A DNA stretch of 64,000 nucleotides from Berkiella sp964594635 (GTDB taxonomy: Bacteria > Pseudomonadota > Gammaproteobacteria > Berkiellales > Berkiellaceae): the NCBI GenBank assembly GCA_964594635.1, contig CAZQMV010000008.1, positions 80,416 to 144,415 on the forward strand, read 5' to 3'. Below are positions 29,101 to 36,262 of this stretch, piece after piece. The notes under the pieces were generated by a model. The model saw only the letters and a program-made list of their open reading frames with translations, did no database searches and was not told where the DNA came from. The translations under genes were made by a program, and so were the position numbers. Each line of letters opens with the position of its first letter. Position 1 is the stretch's first letter.

Positions 29101-30247
29101 TCCCAGTAAAACGATCAAATTAGTGGCAGTGAACGATCCCAGTCTTAAACAAATATGGCAAGTCGATGCGATTTCGCAGTGGCATATTGCGTTTGAAGGC
29201 ATTCCCATGATTCATCAAAGTAATCAAGCAAATCGCTATATGCCGCGCTTTGAACCCTGGAATGGCGAAACAGTGACTATCGAAGTCACAAGGCCACTGC
29301 CAGTTGCAGGAAACACAGTGACCATTGACGATAGCCGTTTAGCCGTTGCGCCAGGTAAACGCATCAGTCAAGGCTCGCTTGGGTTTACAGCACGAGCCAG
29401 TGAAGGCGGAGCACATGTCTTTAAAATTCCAGCAAGCGCTGTTTTGCAGGATGTTTTGATTAATGGATTGAGCCAACCAATCAATATGAAACAAGGTGAG
29501 ATCACGGTTCCGCTGAATCCAGGCAGCCAAAGAATTGAAGTGAAATGGCAAGAACCGCACCCGATCTCGATGTTTTACCGCACCCCAGCAATTGATTTAG
29601 AAATGCTAAGTAGCAACGGTGTGATCGATCTCAATATAAGTAAAGATCGCTGGATTTTATTATTAGGAGGATCCGTGGTGGGTCCTGCCGTTTTATTTTG
29701 GGGATTATTAGGCATTATCCTTGTAGCGGCAATTGCTTTGGGACGTTCAAGTTTAACTCCTTTGCGTAGTTGGCAATGGTTTTTATTGGCAATCGGATTA
29801 ACTTTGGCAACACCCATGGCAATCATCATTGTAATAGCCTGGTTTGTTGCAATGAACAAAAGAAGAGATGTTTCTGCAACAATGTCAATCAGTGCGTTTC
29901 AATGGATGCAAGTTGGACTTGTGTTGTTAACACTGATATTCATAGTTAGCTTATTTACAAGTATATCTGATGGACTTCTTGGATCACCCCGAATGCAGCT
30001 TGCAGGTCCTGTCATCAATATTGTGCAATCTCAATTTACCGATCCACAAATGTATCAATTACAGTGGTATCAAGACATGTCGAAGGGAGAGCTCGCACAA
30101 GCGTGGGTCATTTCATTACCAATGTATATATATAGGATTTTAATGCTGCTATGGGCATTATGGCTTGCTTTCTCGTTAGTGAAATGGATACGTTGGGGTT
30201 GGGAGAGCTTTGCTACACAAGGCTATTGGAAAGAACGGCCTAGATGA
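26141..30247 (+). CDS. Large inner-membrane/periplasmic protein of unknown function (1368 aa)
   Basis: The protein begins with a signal peptide (CWLLFICCCLTVWNVTAA), followed by about 450 residues of beta-rich periplasmic sequence. A membrane block at about 475-560 (LLDLFLVLIIAAAVLKLLGW, WLNLIAALALIVVLPP, YYFGLSFIVLLFWALPFMAM) and two more helices near 685-745 follow. A second periplasmic beta-rich domain runs from 750 to 1170, and a final cluster of about five helices ends the protein. I recognise no catalytic motif. Size and topology suggest a scaffold or envelope-biogenesis protein, which is inference. It is preceded by AAGGA and followed by a porin gene 160 bp away. Confidence 0.8.
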   Translation: MKTALRCWLLFICCCLTVWNVTAAPDDKSIPEILTPWKGWVLKGHEIALCPIPYNNQDQHFCVWPTDLKLNVGREKGSFTLKVVNYMEAWVVLPGSNEYWPQEIKVNQKVFPVSTHQGSPAVLLPLGEYTIEGVLHWERVPDFIQIPVNVGTVNLTIEDKVIEQPDRDRTGKIWLTRQNQPQVEHKEQDSLNVQVYRLFKDDVPLEQTLLLRLRVSGQSREVTLGPVLLADSLPLSIISRLPSRLEDNGLLRLQVKPGVWDVSIKSRFVGKQDKIDFQSLASPWPANEIWSFAQQNALRLVDIQGAQSIDPQQTDMPMAWREYPAYLLDKGKSLTFKEMRRGQEARRAEQLNLQRRMWLDFEGKGYTLQDTMTGTIEQHWRLSQLPPYQLGRVSIDGHDRLITQVGDGVPGVEIRQGILNLTAVSRINEVPSKLPAVGWDVDVKSLSTQLHLPPGWMLLGAWGVDTANEAWIQQWTLLDLFLVLIIAAAVLKLLGWRWGLVALLMITMTYQERSAPVYSWLNLIAALALIVVLPPTSKAKRWITYYFGLSFIVLLFWALPFMAMQIRNAIYPQLTLPNGYPMAIQEGIVMSKMAGAPQVAMEALNAPLGRQKMFEDRGVAGSSANVQDQIAKEEKQLDDYDPNAKRQTGPSVPIWYWNQYNLTWNGPVQMDQTLKLWLLSARVTSVLKVLQVLLMFALIYGLFKASRVEARNITPPENRKVPQVAAIALFFLGMLSFGLLAPDAMASDIPDEALLTQLRERLLEPPTCLPECAEISRMQVEANANNLVLRIKANITSNVALPIPSTLDKWVPRTVLVNNVIAKNLQYDANQQLWLNLPAGVHDVVMEGLIGDQDKFEIGIPLKPKDISQSANGWTIEGINRHQLQGNHLYFNRVKQADEPTKTPNANLQASRIPPFVILTKTLKLGLDWEVINQLQRVAPTQGAIDISIPLLAGESVLSDKVQMKDGKAWVTLGTQENQVVWRSKLSPSKTIKLVAVNDPSLKQIWQVDAISQWHIAFEGIPMIHQSNQANRYMPRFEPWNGETVTIEVTRPLPVAGNTVTIDDSRLAVAPGKRISQGSLGFTARASEGGAHVFKIPASAVLQDVLINGLSQPINMKQGEITVPLNPGSQRIEVKWQEPHPISMFYRTPAIDLEMLSSNGVIDLNISKDRWILLLGGSVVGPAVLFWGLLGIILVAAIALGRSSLTPLRSWQWFLLAIGLTLATPMAIIIVIAWFVAMNKRRDVSATMSISAFQWMQVGLVLLTLIFIVSLFTSISDGLLGSPRMQLAGPVINIVQSQFTDPQMYQLQWYQDMSKGELAQAWVISLPMYIYRILMLLWALWLAFSLVKWIRWGWESFATQGYWKERPR

Positions 30248-30409
30248 TTGCTAATAACGGTGCTCCGCATATTGAAGAGTCGTAGCGACAGCGGTATATT
30301 ATGCATCGTTAAGTTTTTTAACGTGGGTTTGGTTTAATGCACTTTCATAATCATTTGATGTTAGTCGCAATGCCATTAACCGTTATGCATTCCAATGGAG
30401 AGTTTGTAG

Positions 30410-31789
30410 ATGAGCAAAATGACAAATAGTAGGTTGGCCATGTTGGCTCTAGCGGGCCTAGGCGCCGTCGCATCAGGGTCAGCATTTGCTGATAGCATGA
30501 CGGTTGGCTCAAGAGGCGGCTTGGAAGTATTCGAAACCAGTTCTAAAGATTACTGGTTCCGTTTCGGTGGTCGAATGATGTTAGACCAAGCTTGGTTTGA
30601 TACTGGTGAAAACGTTCTCGGTTTCCCAAGCGGTGCACAAATTCGTAATGCTCGTATCACTCTCAAAGGTGGCGTAGGCGCACATTGGGTTTATAAGTTA
30701 GACGTAGATTTAATTGATGCGCCAGGCGAAGCCGGCACATCACGTTTTGGTGAAGCTTGGTTAGGTTATGATGCTTGCGATACTTTCTTCTTCGCACTCG
30801 GTCAAGTGAGCGTTCCATTTGGTTTAGAAAACTGGGGTAGCTCAAGCGATACGCCATTCATGGAACTTTCATTGCCTTCAAATGCTTTCTCACCTTACTA
30901 CGGTTTAGGTTTGTATGCTGAATGGCATGGTCAAATGATCACTGCTTCCGGTGCAATTTATCATCCTTATGGCGCTGGCCACAGACAAACGGGTGACGTT
31001 ATTGCGTCCCCACCCGTTATTGCTGGTGTAGCACAACCAGGCAGCGGTCCGTTTGGTAGCACAGCAGGCAGCGATACCCTCGGTGCTGCAGCGCGTATCA
31101 CTTTCTCACCGGTTCATGACAACTATACTGTTTACCATTTAGGTGCGTCTGGTCGTTATGAAGATTTCCATAACGAAGCAAATGGCTTCGACTATTTCAC
31201 CGGTATGGAAGTTCGTGCACGTAACACGCCAGTTCTGTTCACCAACATTCCACCTAATTCTGCTCAAGACAACCAAGTCTATGGCTTAGAATTAGCTGGC
31301 CGTTGGGGACCAATGATTCTGCAAGGCGAATACATGTGGGCTCGTATTAACCGTGATGACATTTACCCAGTGGGCGACTTACGTAACCCAGCTGGCGACC
31401 AAAAATATCATGGTTACTATGTAGAAGGTTCTTATGTATTAACCGGCGAAATCAAAGAATACGATTTTGACAGCGGAACATTCGGTACAGTACATCCTAG
31501 ATGCCGTACTGGTGCATGGGAAATTGCAGCGCGTCACAGTTATGTAAACTTGTTAGATAACCAATCGTTAGCTAGTAACCCGTACGCATTCTTTGTCGAC
31601 TGGCCAAACAGCAGATTCACCAACTCGGTTGATTCTTTAGATCTCGTTGGTTCTGCACATGCAACAACAGTAGGATTGAATTGGTACGTAAACGACAATG
31701 TTAGGTTTATGGCCAACTACAATCGTACCTCCTTGCCTGCTGATTCCAGCGTAAGCATCTTAGGCTTACGTGGTCAGGTAATCTGGTAA
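30410..31789 (+). CDS. Phosphate-selective porin O/P-type outer membrane protein
   Basis: This 459-aa protein has a signal peptide ending GSAFA and an OprO/OprP-like 16-strand barrel. The hallmarks are the N-terminal strand FRFGGRMMLDQAWFD, the run IRNARITLKGGVGAHWVYKLDVDLID and EAWLGYDACDTFFFALGQVSVPFGLENWGSS. It ends at VSILGLRGQVIW with the terminal aromatic needed for BAM assembly. The ion preference cannot be read. The RBS is GGAG 9 nt before the ATG, and a strong terminator follows the stop, so this is a single-gene unit. Confidence 0.9.
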   Translation: MSKMTNSRLAMLALAGLGAVASGSAFADSMTVGSRGGLEVFETSSKDYWFRFGGRMMLDQAWFDTGENVLGFPSGAQIRNARITLKGGVGAHWVYKLDVDLIDAPGEAGTSRFGEAWLGYDACDTFFFALGQVSVPFGLENWGSSSDTPFMELSLPSNAFSPYYGLGLYAEWHGQMITASGAIYHPYGAGHRQTGDVIASPPVIAGVAQPGSGPFGSTAGSDTLGAAARITFSPVHDNYTVYHLGASGRYEDFHNEANGFDYFTGMEVRARNTPVLFTNIPPNSAQDNQVYGLELAGRWGPMILQGEYMWARINRDDIYPVGDLRNPAGDQKYHGYYVEGSYVLTGEIKEYDFDSGTFGTVHPRCRTGAWEIAARHSYVNLLDNQSLASNPYAFFVDWPNSRFTNSVDSLDLVGSAHATTVGLNWYVNDNVRFMANYNRTSLPADSSVSILGLRGQVIW

Positions 31790-31799
31790 CCAAACTAAT

Positions 31800-31830
31800 A
31801 AAAAAGCCCTGTTTTACAGGGCTTTTTTTT
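31800..31830 (+). terminator. Strong rho-independent terminator after the porin gene
   Basis: The stem AAAAAAGCCCTG / CAGGGCTTTTTT with a 5-nt loop is followed by a run of T, ten bases after the porin stop. Confidence 0.93.
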
Positions 31831-31904
31831 GTGAAAAATAAAATCACGGTTGTACTTATTCGTTCTACAGCTAAACTGATAACAGAAAGATTCTACTTTA
31901 TTGG

Positions 31905-32966
31905 ATGAGAAATATGCGTCGCTTATTGTCTTGTGCACTGCTTAGCGCCATGTTATGGGGATGTCAAAAGACAAATCCGCATCCAATGGATCCATTTGAA
32001 GGCGTTAACCGTGAAATTTACGCGTTAAACAAAACCCTCGACAAAGCTGTTGTTAGACCCGTTGCTTATGCCTATTGGAAATATTTGCCAACACCCTTTC
32101 AAATGGGGATTGGTAATTTTTATGACAATCTAAGAGAAATCTCGAACATCGCGAATGATATTTTGCAGGGCAAACTTGGTTATGCTTCACACGACGCGAG
32201 CCGTTTCTTTATTAATTCTACTCTCGGTTTAGGCGGTTTTTTTGATGTTGCAGGCAATTTAGGGCTGATGCACCGCAGGGAAGATTTTGGACAAACGTTA
32301 TATATTTGGGGTTATGAGTGCTCCGCTTATATCGTATTGCCACTCCTTGGACCCAGTACTATCCGTGATACAGCAGGTTTGGTTGTTGATTATTATGCCT
32401 TCAGTGTCTGGCCATGGATTGGGGATGATGAATGGCGTTATGGTCTCTTAACATTAGATCTTATCGATCTCAGAGCAAGATTATTAAGACATGATACCGT
32501 ATTGAGTACGGTTGCTGTCGATGAATACGCTTTCATGCGTGATGCTTATTTCCAACGACGCCTCTATCTCATTAACAATGAATTTGACAATGATGCAGAT
32601 GGCGATGGCACAGCAGATCTCGATCCTTATGATGCTTCCAATAGCAGCAGTGATGCGAAGCTTTCTATTGAAAGCGCTAAGACGAAAAATGATAGCAGCA
32701 CAGAGGTCACGGTTGTTAAAGATTTGCCTGCGGTTAAGGAACCTGCTGTTAAAACAACAGAGCCTGTTAAAGACAGCGATTTACCCGATCCCAAAGCGGA
32801 TGCAGGTAAGACCAATCTCAAACCCGCTACGGTTAAGACCAAAACGGATAAAGATGTTTATCCTCTAAAAGTTGAGGGTGCTAGCAAGCCCAAAGCGGAA
32901 GTCACGAGTAAGCCAAAAGCTGAAAGCTCTAATACTCAAAAAATTTCAATGCTCAAACCAGTTTGA
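31905..32966 (+). CDS. mlaA: MlaA/VacJ lipoprotein with an acidic/basic C-terminal extension
   Basis: MlaA sits in the outer membrane with a porin and removes mislocalised phospholipids from the outer leaflet, passing them to MlaC. It has a lipobox (SAMLWGC, Cys20) and the family core DPFEGVNREIYALN ... FQMGIGNFYDNLREISNIANDILQGK ... EDFGQTLYIWGY ... VLPLLGPSTIRDTAGLVVDYY. After residue 225 there is an unusual tail of about 130 residues. It starts with a calcium-loop-like run (DNDADGDGTADLDPYD) and continues as Lys/Glu/Pro-rich repeats (KPKAE). E. coli MlaA has about 250 residues, so this tail is extra. An in-frame ATG at 31914 is an alternative start. Confidence 0.92.
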   Translation: MRNMRRLLSCALLSAMLWGCQKTNPHPMDPFEGVNREIYALNKTLDKAVVRPVAYAYWKYLPTPFQMGIGNFYDNLREISNIANDILQGKLGYASHDASRFFINSTLGLGGFFDVAGNLGLMHRREDFGQTLYIWGYECSAYIVLPLLGPSTIRDTAGLVVDYYAFSVWPWIGDDEWRYGLLTLDLIDLRARLLRHDTVLSTVAVDEYAFMRDAYFQRRLYLINNEFDNDADGDGTADLDPYDASNSSSDAKLSIESAKTKNDSSTEVTVVKDLPAVKEPAVKTTEPVKDSDLPDPKADAGKTNLKPATVKTKTDKDVYPLKVEGASKPKAEVTSKPKAESSNTQKISMLKPV

Positions 32967-33061
32967 TTTTAGGCTAGGCGACAAGTCCTCGAACAACAGG
33001 AATGTACTAAAGTACATGACTGTTTGTGAGATGGACGAAGTCAACAACGCCTAAAACCAAA
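32962..33061 (+). repeat. Dispersed intergenic hairpin repeat, copy 2
   Basis: This is the clearest copy. The outer arms TTTGATTTTAGGC (32962) and GCCTAAAACCAAA (33049) pair with one mismatch. The central stem is AACAG-gaa-TGTAC / GTACA-tga-CTGTT with loop taaa. The left arm begins at the mlaA stop codon. The element sits between the convergent mlaA and the porin gene at 33075. Confidence 0.85.
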
Positions 33062-33074
33062 ATGGGAAGAGCAT

Positions 33075-34358
33075 TTAACAGAATTTAGCGGCGGCGGTCA
33101 CCCAATATTTACGGGTATCAGCATAACCATATTCTTTACGGCCAGAAAAATCAGCGTATTCCACTCCCAAAAAGTAATTTTTAAAGATGGGGCGTTTAAT
33201 ACCAAAATCCCATTCATGTCCAAAAGTTGTGCCACCTGATTGCGCTTTAAAATGATGGTACGTTGCTTCTAGAACAACTTCCCAAGCGGTGATTTGTGCA
33301 CTGGCATAGAGATCTTTTAAGCCATCGTCGGGCGTTCTCGTAAACTTTCCGGCATAACCATTAAATTCATGCAAACTGGCAAAAGGTGTTTTAAAGGCTT
33401 TACCAAAGGTTCGGTCATCGCCACTCAATACTTCAAGACCGCCACTGAGATCGAAGCAAAGCCAGGTCAACCCGCCGTTAAGGTGATAATAGTTTGCGCG
33501 GTAATCAACCGGGTTAGGATTTTTAGCATTTTGTCTGGCATATTCCATCACGCTATAAAGCGTGAAATCTGCAAAGGGATAATCACCTTCATATCGCAAT
33601 CCATAAGTGTTGGCTGAGAAAGTGGGGAAATCAAAATCATGCACTAAGTAGCCGTAAGCAATTAAATCTCCAAAAGGAAATATTGTTGCTGACACATTGA
33701 TAAGATGTGTGGTGTTAGCGCGTTGTGGGAAATAAGCACTTTGATTACCTTGATAAATGGTGTTCACTTGATCGACAAAAGCATAAAACAATTCAACATT
33801 GGTCAGTGAGCGATTGACGAGGCTAACTGCATCATAGGTTTTTGGCATTTGTCTAAAATCAGAGGTGCCAACAAAACGTTCGTTATCAAGATTAATGTTT
33901 TGTCTTCCAACCAGAATTTGGGTTTCAGGAATACCGTCAAATGCGACCAAAGCTTGAACCAATGCCGTTCCTTTAGGATCGGGTATGATTGCGTAATGGG
34001 TTTTTGAAGGACTGGTATTACTTCCGCTATTATGATGATTATTAAAATAAGACGTCACATTATTGAAATCCAATAACCCATAAACATGATAAAAAGGGGC
34101 CGTATTATACGTTAAGCGAGTCGAGAGCGTGCTAGCTCTCCCTGGAAAGTCGGGATCGCGGCTTAATTGTGGCCAACTTTTATCATTCACCTGTTCTTGG
34201 CGAAAGCGCAGCTTTAAACGGGTGTCCCCCTGGAAGAAGATGTCTTCTAGACAGTTTGCTTGTCCTTGGGGGGTAGGTGTATCGGTTGTATAAAAACCTA
34301 CACTCAGGGTAGGGTAGGCGAGAAAGAGTGCTAATAGGCTAGTTGTTCTTTTGTTCAT
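33075..34358 (-). CDS. Outer membrane porin (alginate-export/AlgE-like barrel)
   Basis: This 427-aa protein has a signal peptide (MNKRTTSLLALFLAYPTLSVG) and a beta-barrel: GDTRLKLRFRQEQVND near the start, then ILVGRQNINLDNERFVGTSDFRQMPKTYDAVSLVN, a segment typical of the alginate-export porin family, and a terminal strand ending KYWVTAAAKFC. The C-terminal Cys after the aromatic Phe is odd. The role is diffusion of an unknown solute. A 19-bp palindrome lies 40 bp upstream. Confidence 0.8.
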   Translation of the reverse strand: MNKRTTSLLALFLAYPTLSVGFYTTDTPTPQGQANCLEDIFFQGDTRLKLRFRQEQVNDKSWPQLSRDPDFPGRASTLSTRLTYNTAPFYHVYGLLDFNNVTSYFNNHHNSGSNTSPSKTHYAIIPDPKGTALVQALVAFDGIPETQILVGRQNINLDNERFVGTSDFRQMPKTYDAVSLVNRSLTNVELFYAFVDQVNTIYQGNQSAYFPQRANTTHLINVSATIFPFGDLIAYGYLVHDFDFPTFSANTYGLRYEGDYPFADFTLYSVMEYARQNAKNPNPVDYRANYYHLNGGLTWLCFDLSGGLEVLSGDDRTFGKAFKTPFASLHEFNGYAGKFTRTPDDGLKDLYASAQITAWEVVLEATYHHFKAQSGGTTFGHEWDFGIKRPIFKNYFLGVEYADFSGRKEYGYADTRKYWVTAAAKFC

Positions 34359-34397
34359 TATTTTCCCCGTTTCTACTACACGGTATAAGAATTAGTT

Positions 34398-34416
34398 GCC
34401 AATCATAATGATTGGC
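34398..34416. promoter_or_regulatory. Perfect palindrome between divergent genes
   Basis: GCCAATCAT-A-ATGATTGGC is a perfect 9-bp inverted repeat about one central base. It lies 40 bp before the porin start (minus strand) and 127 bp before the RssB-like gene (plus strand). The position suits an operator for a dimeric regulator; the regulator is unknown. Confidence 0.5.
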
Positions 34417-34542
34417 TTACCGGATATCCAGTATTTTACACCGTAAGCTCTATTGTTTTGCCGAACTATCCGATTAAGGGATAGGGGCTATTCTCTTTGG
34501 TCCAGACTATTTATAAACTATTGAGCTAACATTAGGCTGTAA

Positions 34543-35733
34543 ATGAAGACAGATAGCATGATTTCATATGGACGCATTCTCAGCGCAGATGCTGAGGTCC
34601 AATTTCGTAAAACCATTGTCGACTATTTAGAAGACAGCGGGTTTACTATGTATGAAGCCTCAGCCGGTGAAGAGGCACTAGCGGTGTTTCGAGATAAAAA
34701 ACCCGATTTAGTTCTGAGTAGTTTAGCGATGACAGGGTTGAATGGTTTAACCTTGCTGGAATCGATTAAAAGAGAATCACCTGAAACCCCTGTTGTGATT
34801 GTCGCCGAATCACATGCTACCGATGATTTAATTGAGGCCTTGCGCTTAGGTGCACAAGATTATGTATTGAAACCTGTTGTGAATATGACCGTGCTTGAGC
34901 ATGCGGTTTGTCGTGCATTAGAAGGTGGACGTCTTGTTAGCGAGAATAAGAAGTATCGGCAAGAATTAGAAGCTAAAAATATTCAGTTGGCGCACAGTTT
35001 AGAACAACTCAAAGAAGATCAAGAAGCAGGGAAAAGTGTGCAACAACAACTCCTTCCAAAAGAAGAAATGACATTTTCAGATTATCACTTTACCCATCGC
35101 GTGATCCCTTCTCTTTATTTAAGCGGTGATTTTATTGATTACTTCGAAATCAGTGATGACAAGATTGTCTTTTATATCGCCGATGTATCGGGGCATGGTG
35201 CCTCTTCTGCTTTCGTCACTGTGCTGCTGAAAAGTTTTATTGAAAAAATGGTTTTGAATTTTGAAATGGGGTATGACGAATTTATCTTACATCCAGAAAA
35301 AGTGTTGAAGCTTCTGAGTGATGAAATTTTGAAAGCAAAACTCGGTAAATATTTGACAATGGTTTATGGCGTGATTGATCTCACTCGAAACGTGCTTGTG
35401 TATAGCATAGGTGGGCATTGCCCAAATCCACTCATATGGGATGGTCATAAAAGTGGTTTTTTACCAGGCCGTGGTTTTGCGGTAGGGATTTTTAAAGGCG
35501 CTGAATATGAGCAATATCAATACCCGTTACAAGAATCATTTGGTATCGCCATGTTTTCAGATGGTATTTTTGAAATTATGAAAGGAAAAGATCTGGCAGA
35601 AAAGGAAAAGGAGCTTCTGTCACTAATGGAAAAGCCAGATATCACTGTACAGCAAATGTTAACTGAACTTGGAGTACGTCCTGAGACGAGTTATCCCGAT
35701 GATATTTCATTAGTCATGGTGCGTAAGGGTTGA
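34543..35733 (+). CDS. RssB-like response regulator with PP2C phosphatase output; receiver degenerate
   Basis: This 396-aa protein has an N-terminal receiver-like domain (residues 11-125), a coiled linker (ENKKYRQELEAKNIQLAHSLEQLKEDQE) and a PP2C/RsbU-type phosphatase (residues about 180-395). The receiver resembles RssB (PDLVLSSLAMTGLNGLTLLESIK), but the phospho-acceptor Asp is Ser60 and the acidic pair is Asp-Ala; the Lys of LKPV remains. The phosphatase keeps its metal-binding acids (SGDFIDYF, IADVSGHGASS, MFSDGIFE, YPDDISLVM). Pseudomonas RssB has the same architecture and is paired with a STAS protein, as here. Phosphorylation-independent control of a partner-switch is inferred. Confidence 0.88.
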   Translation: MKTDSMISYGRILSADAEVQFRKTIVDYLEDSGFTMYEASAGEEALAVFRDKKPDLVLSSLAMTGLNGLTLLESIKRESPETPVVIVAESHATDDLIEALRLGAQDYVLKPVVNMTVLEHAVCRALEGGRLVSENKKYRQELEAKNIQLAHSLEQLKEDQEAGKSVQQQLLPKEEMTFSDYHFTHRVIPSLYLSGDFIDYFEISDDKIVFYIADVSGHGASSAFVTVLLKSFIEKMVLNFEMGYDEFILHPEKVLKLLSDEILKAKLGKYLTMVYGVIDLTRNVLVYSIGGHCPNPLIWDGHKSGFLPGRGFAVGIFKGAEYEQYQYPLQESFGIAMFSDGIFEIMKGKDLAEKEKELLSLMEKPDITVQQMLTELGVRPETSYPDDISLVMVRKG

Positions 35734-35735
35734 AT

Positions 35736-36233
35736 ATGCAAACTTATCCTATTTTATATCTCAATAAAAAAGACTTTTTTGTGTTAAAACTGATAGGTGA
35801 GCTTCGGTTCAACATTGCTCCAACCTTAGAAGCAGTGCTTAAACTGTGCAACCCTTATGAAGCGAAAAAGGATATTTTAATTGATATGACCCAAACCACG
35901 ATGGTGGATAGTACGGTTTTGGGGACATTATTAAATTTCTTTTTAGCTGAGGAGCATCGTCCTTTATTCACAATGGAGCCACCCAGCATTGTTTGTAATA
36001 ATGATGACATAAAAAGAATATTAAGAGACATAGGCTTTACCCAGCTTTTTAAAGTGAAAGAATTCGATGAGCGGTTGGCAGACATCTGGGATGAATATAC
36101 GATGGTTGAAGAAAGCACAGTTGAAAAGGGGGTGATTGAGGAATGCATTCGACACTCTCATTTAACCTTAAGCCAATTACATCGACCTCGTTCGGACATG
36201 GATTTAGTGGTGCGAACCTTAAAAGATAAATAA
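35736..36233 (+). CDS. STAS-domain anti-sigma-factor antagonist-like protein
   Basis: This is a 165-aa protein. The ATG at 35736 follows AAGGG at 6-7 nt and is preferred to the TTG at 35730. Residues 10-110 form a STAS domain: FFVLKLIGELRFNIAPTLEAVL, then DILIDMTQTTMVDSTVLGTLLNF, in which the Ser of V-D-S-T is at the position phosphorylated in SpoIIAA/RsbV. It is the expected substrate of the PP2C domain encoded just before it. An extra 50-residue C-terminal tail is unusual. No anti-sigma kinase is encoded in the window. Confidence 0.85.
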   Translation: MQTYPILYLNKKDFFVLKLIGELRFNIAPTLEAVLKLCNPYEAKKDILIDMTQTTMVDSTVLGTLLNFFLAEEHRPLFTMEPPSIVCNNDDIKRILRDIGFTQLFKVKEFDERLADIWDEYTMVEESTVEKGVIEECIRHSHLTLSQLHRPRSDMDLVVRTLKDK

Positions 36234-36262
36234 TGACTAGTATGTTGGAGAAATAAGTAATT

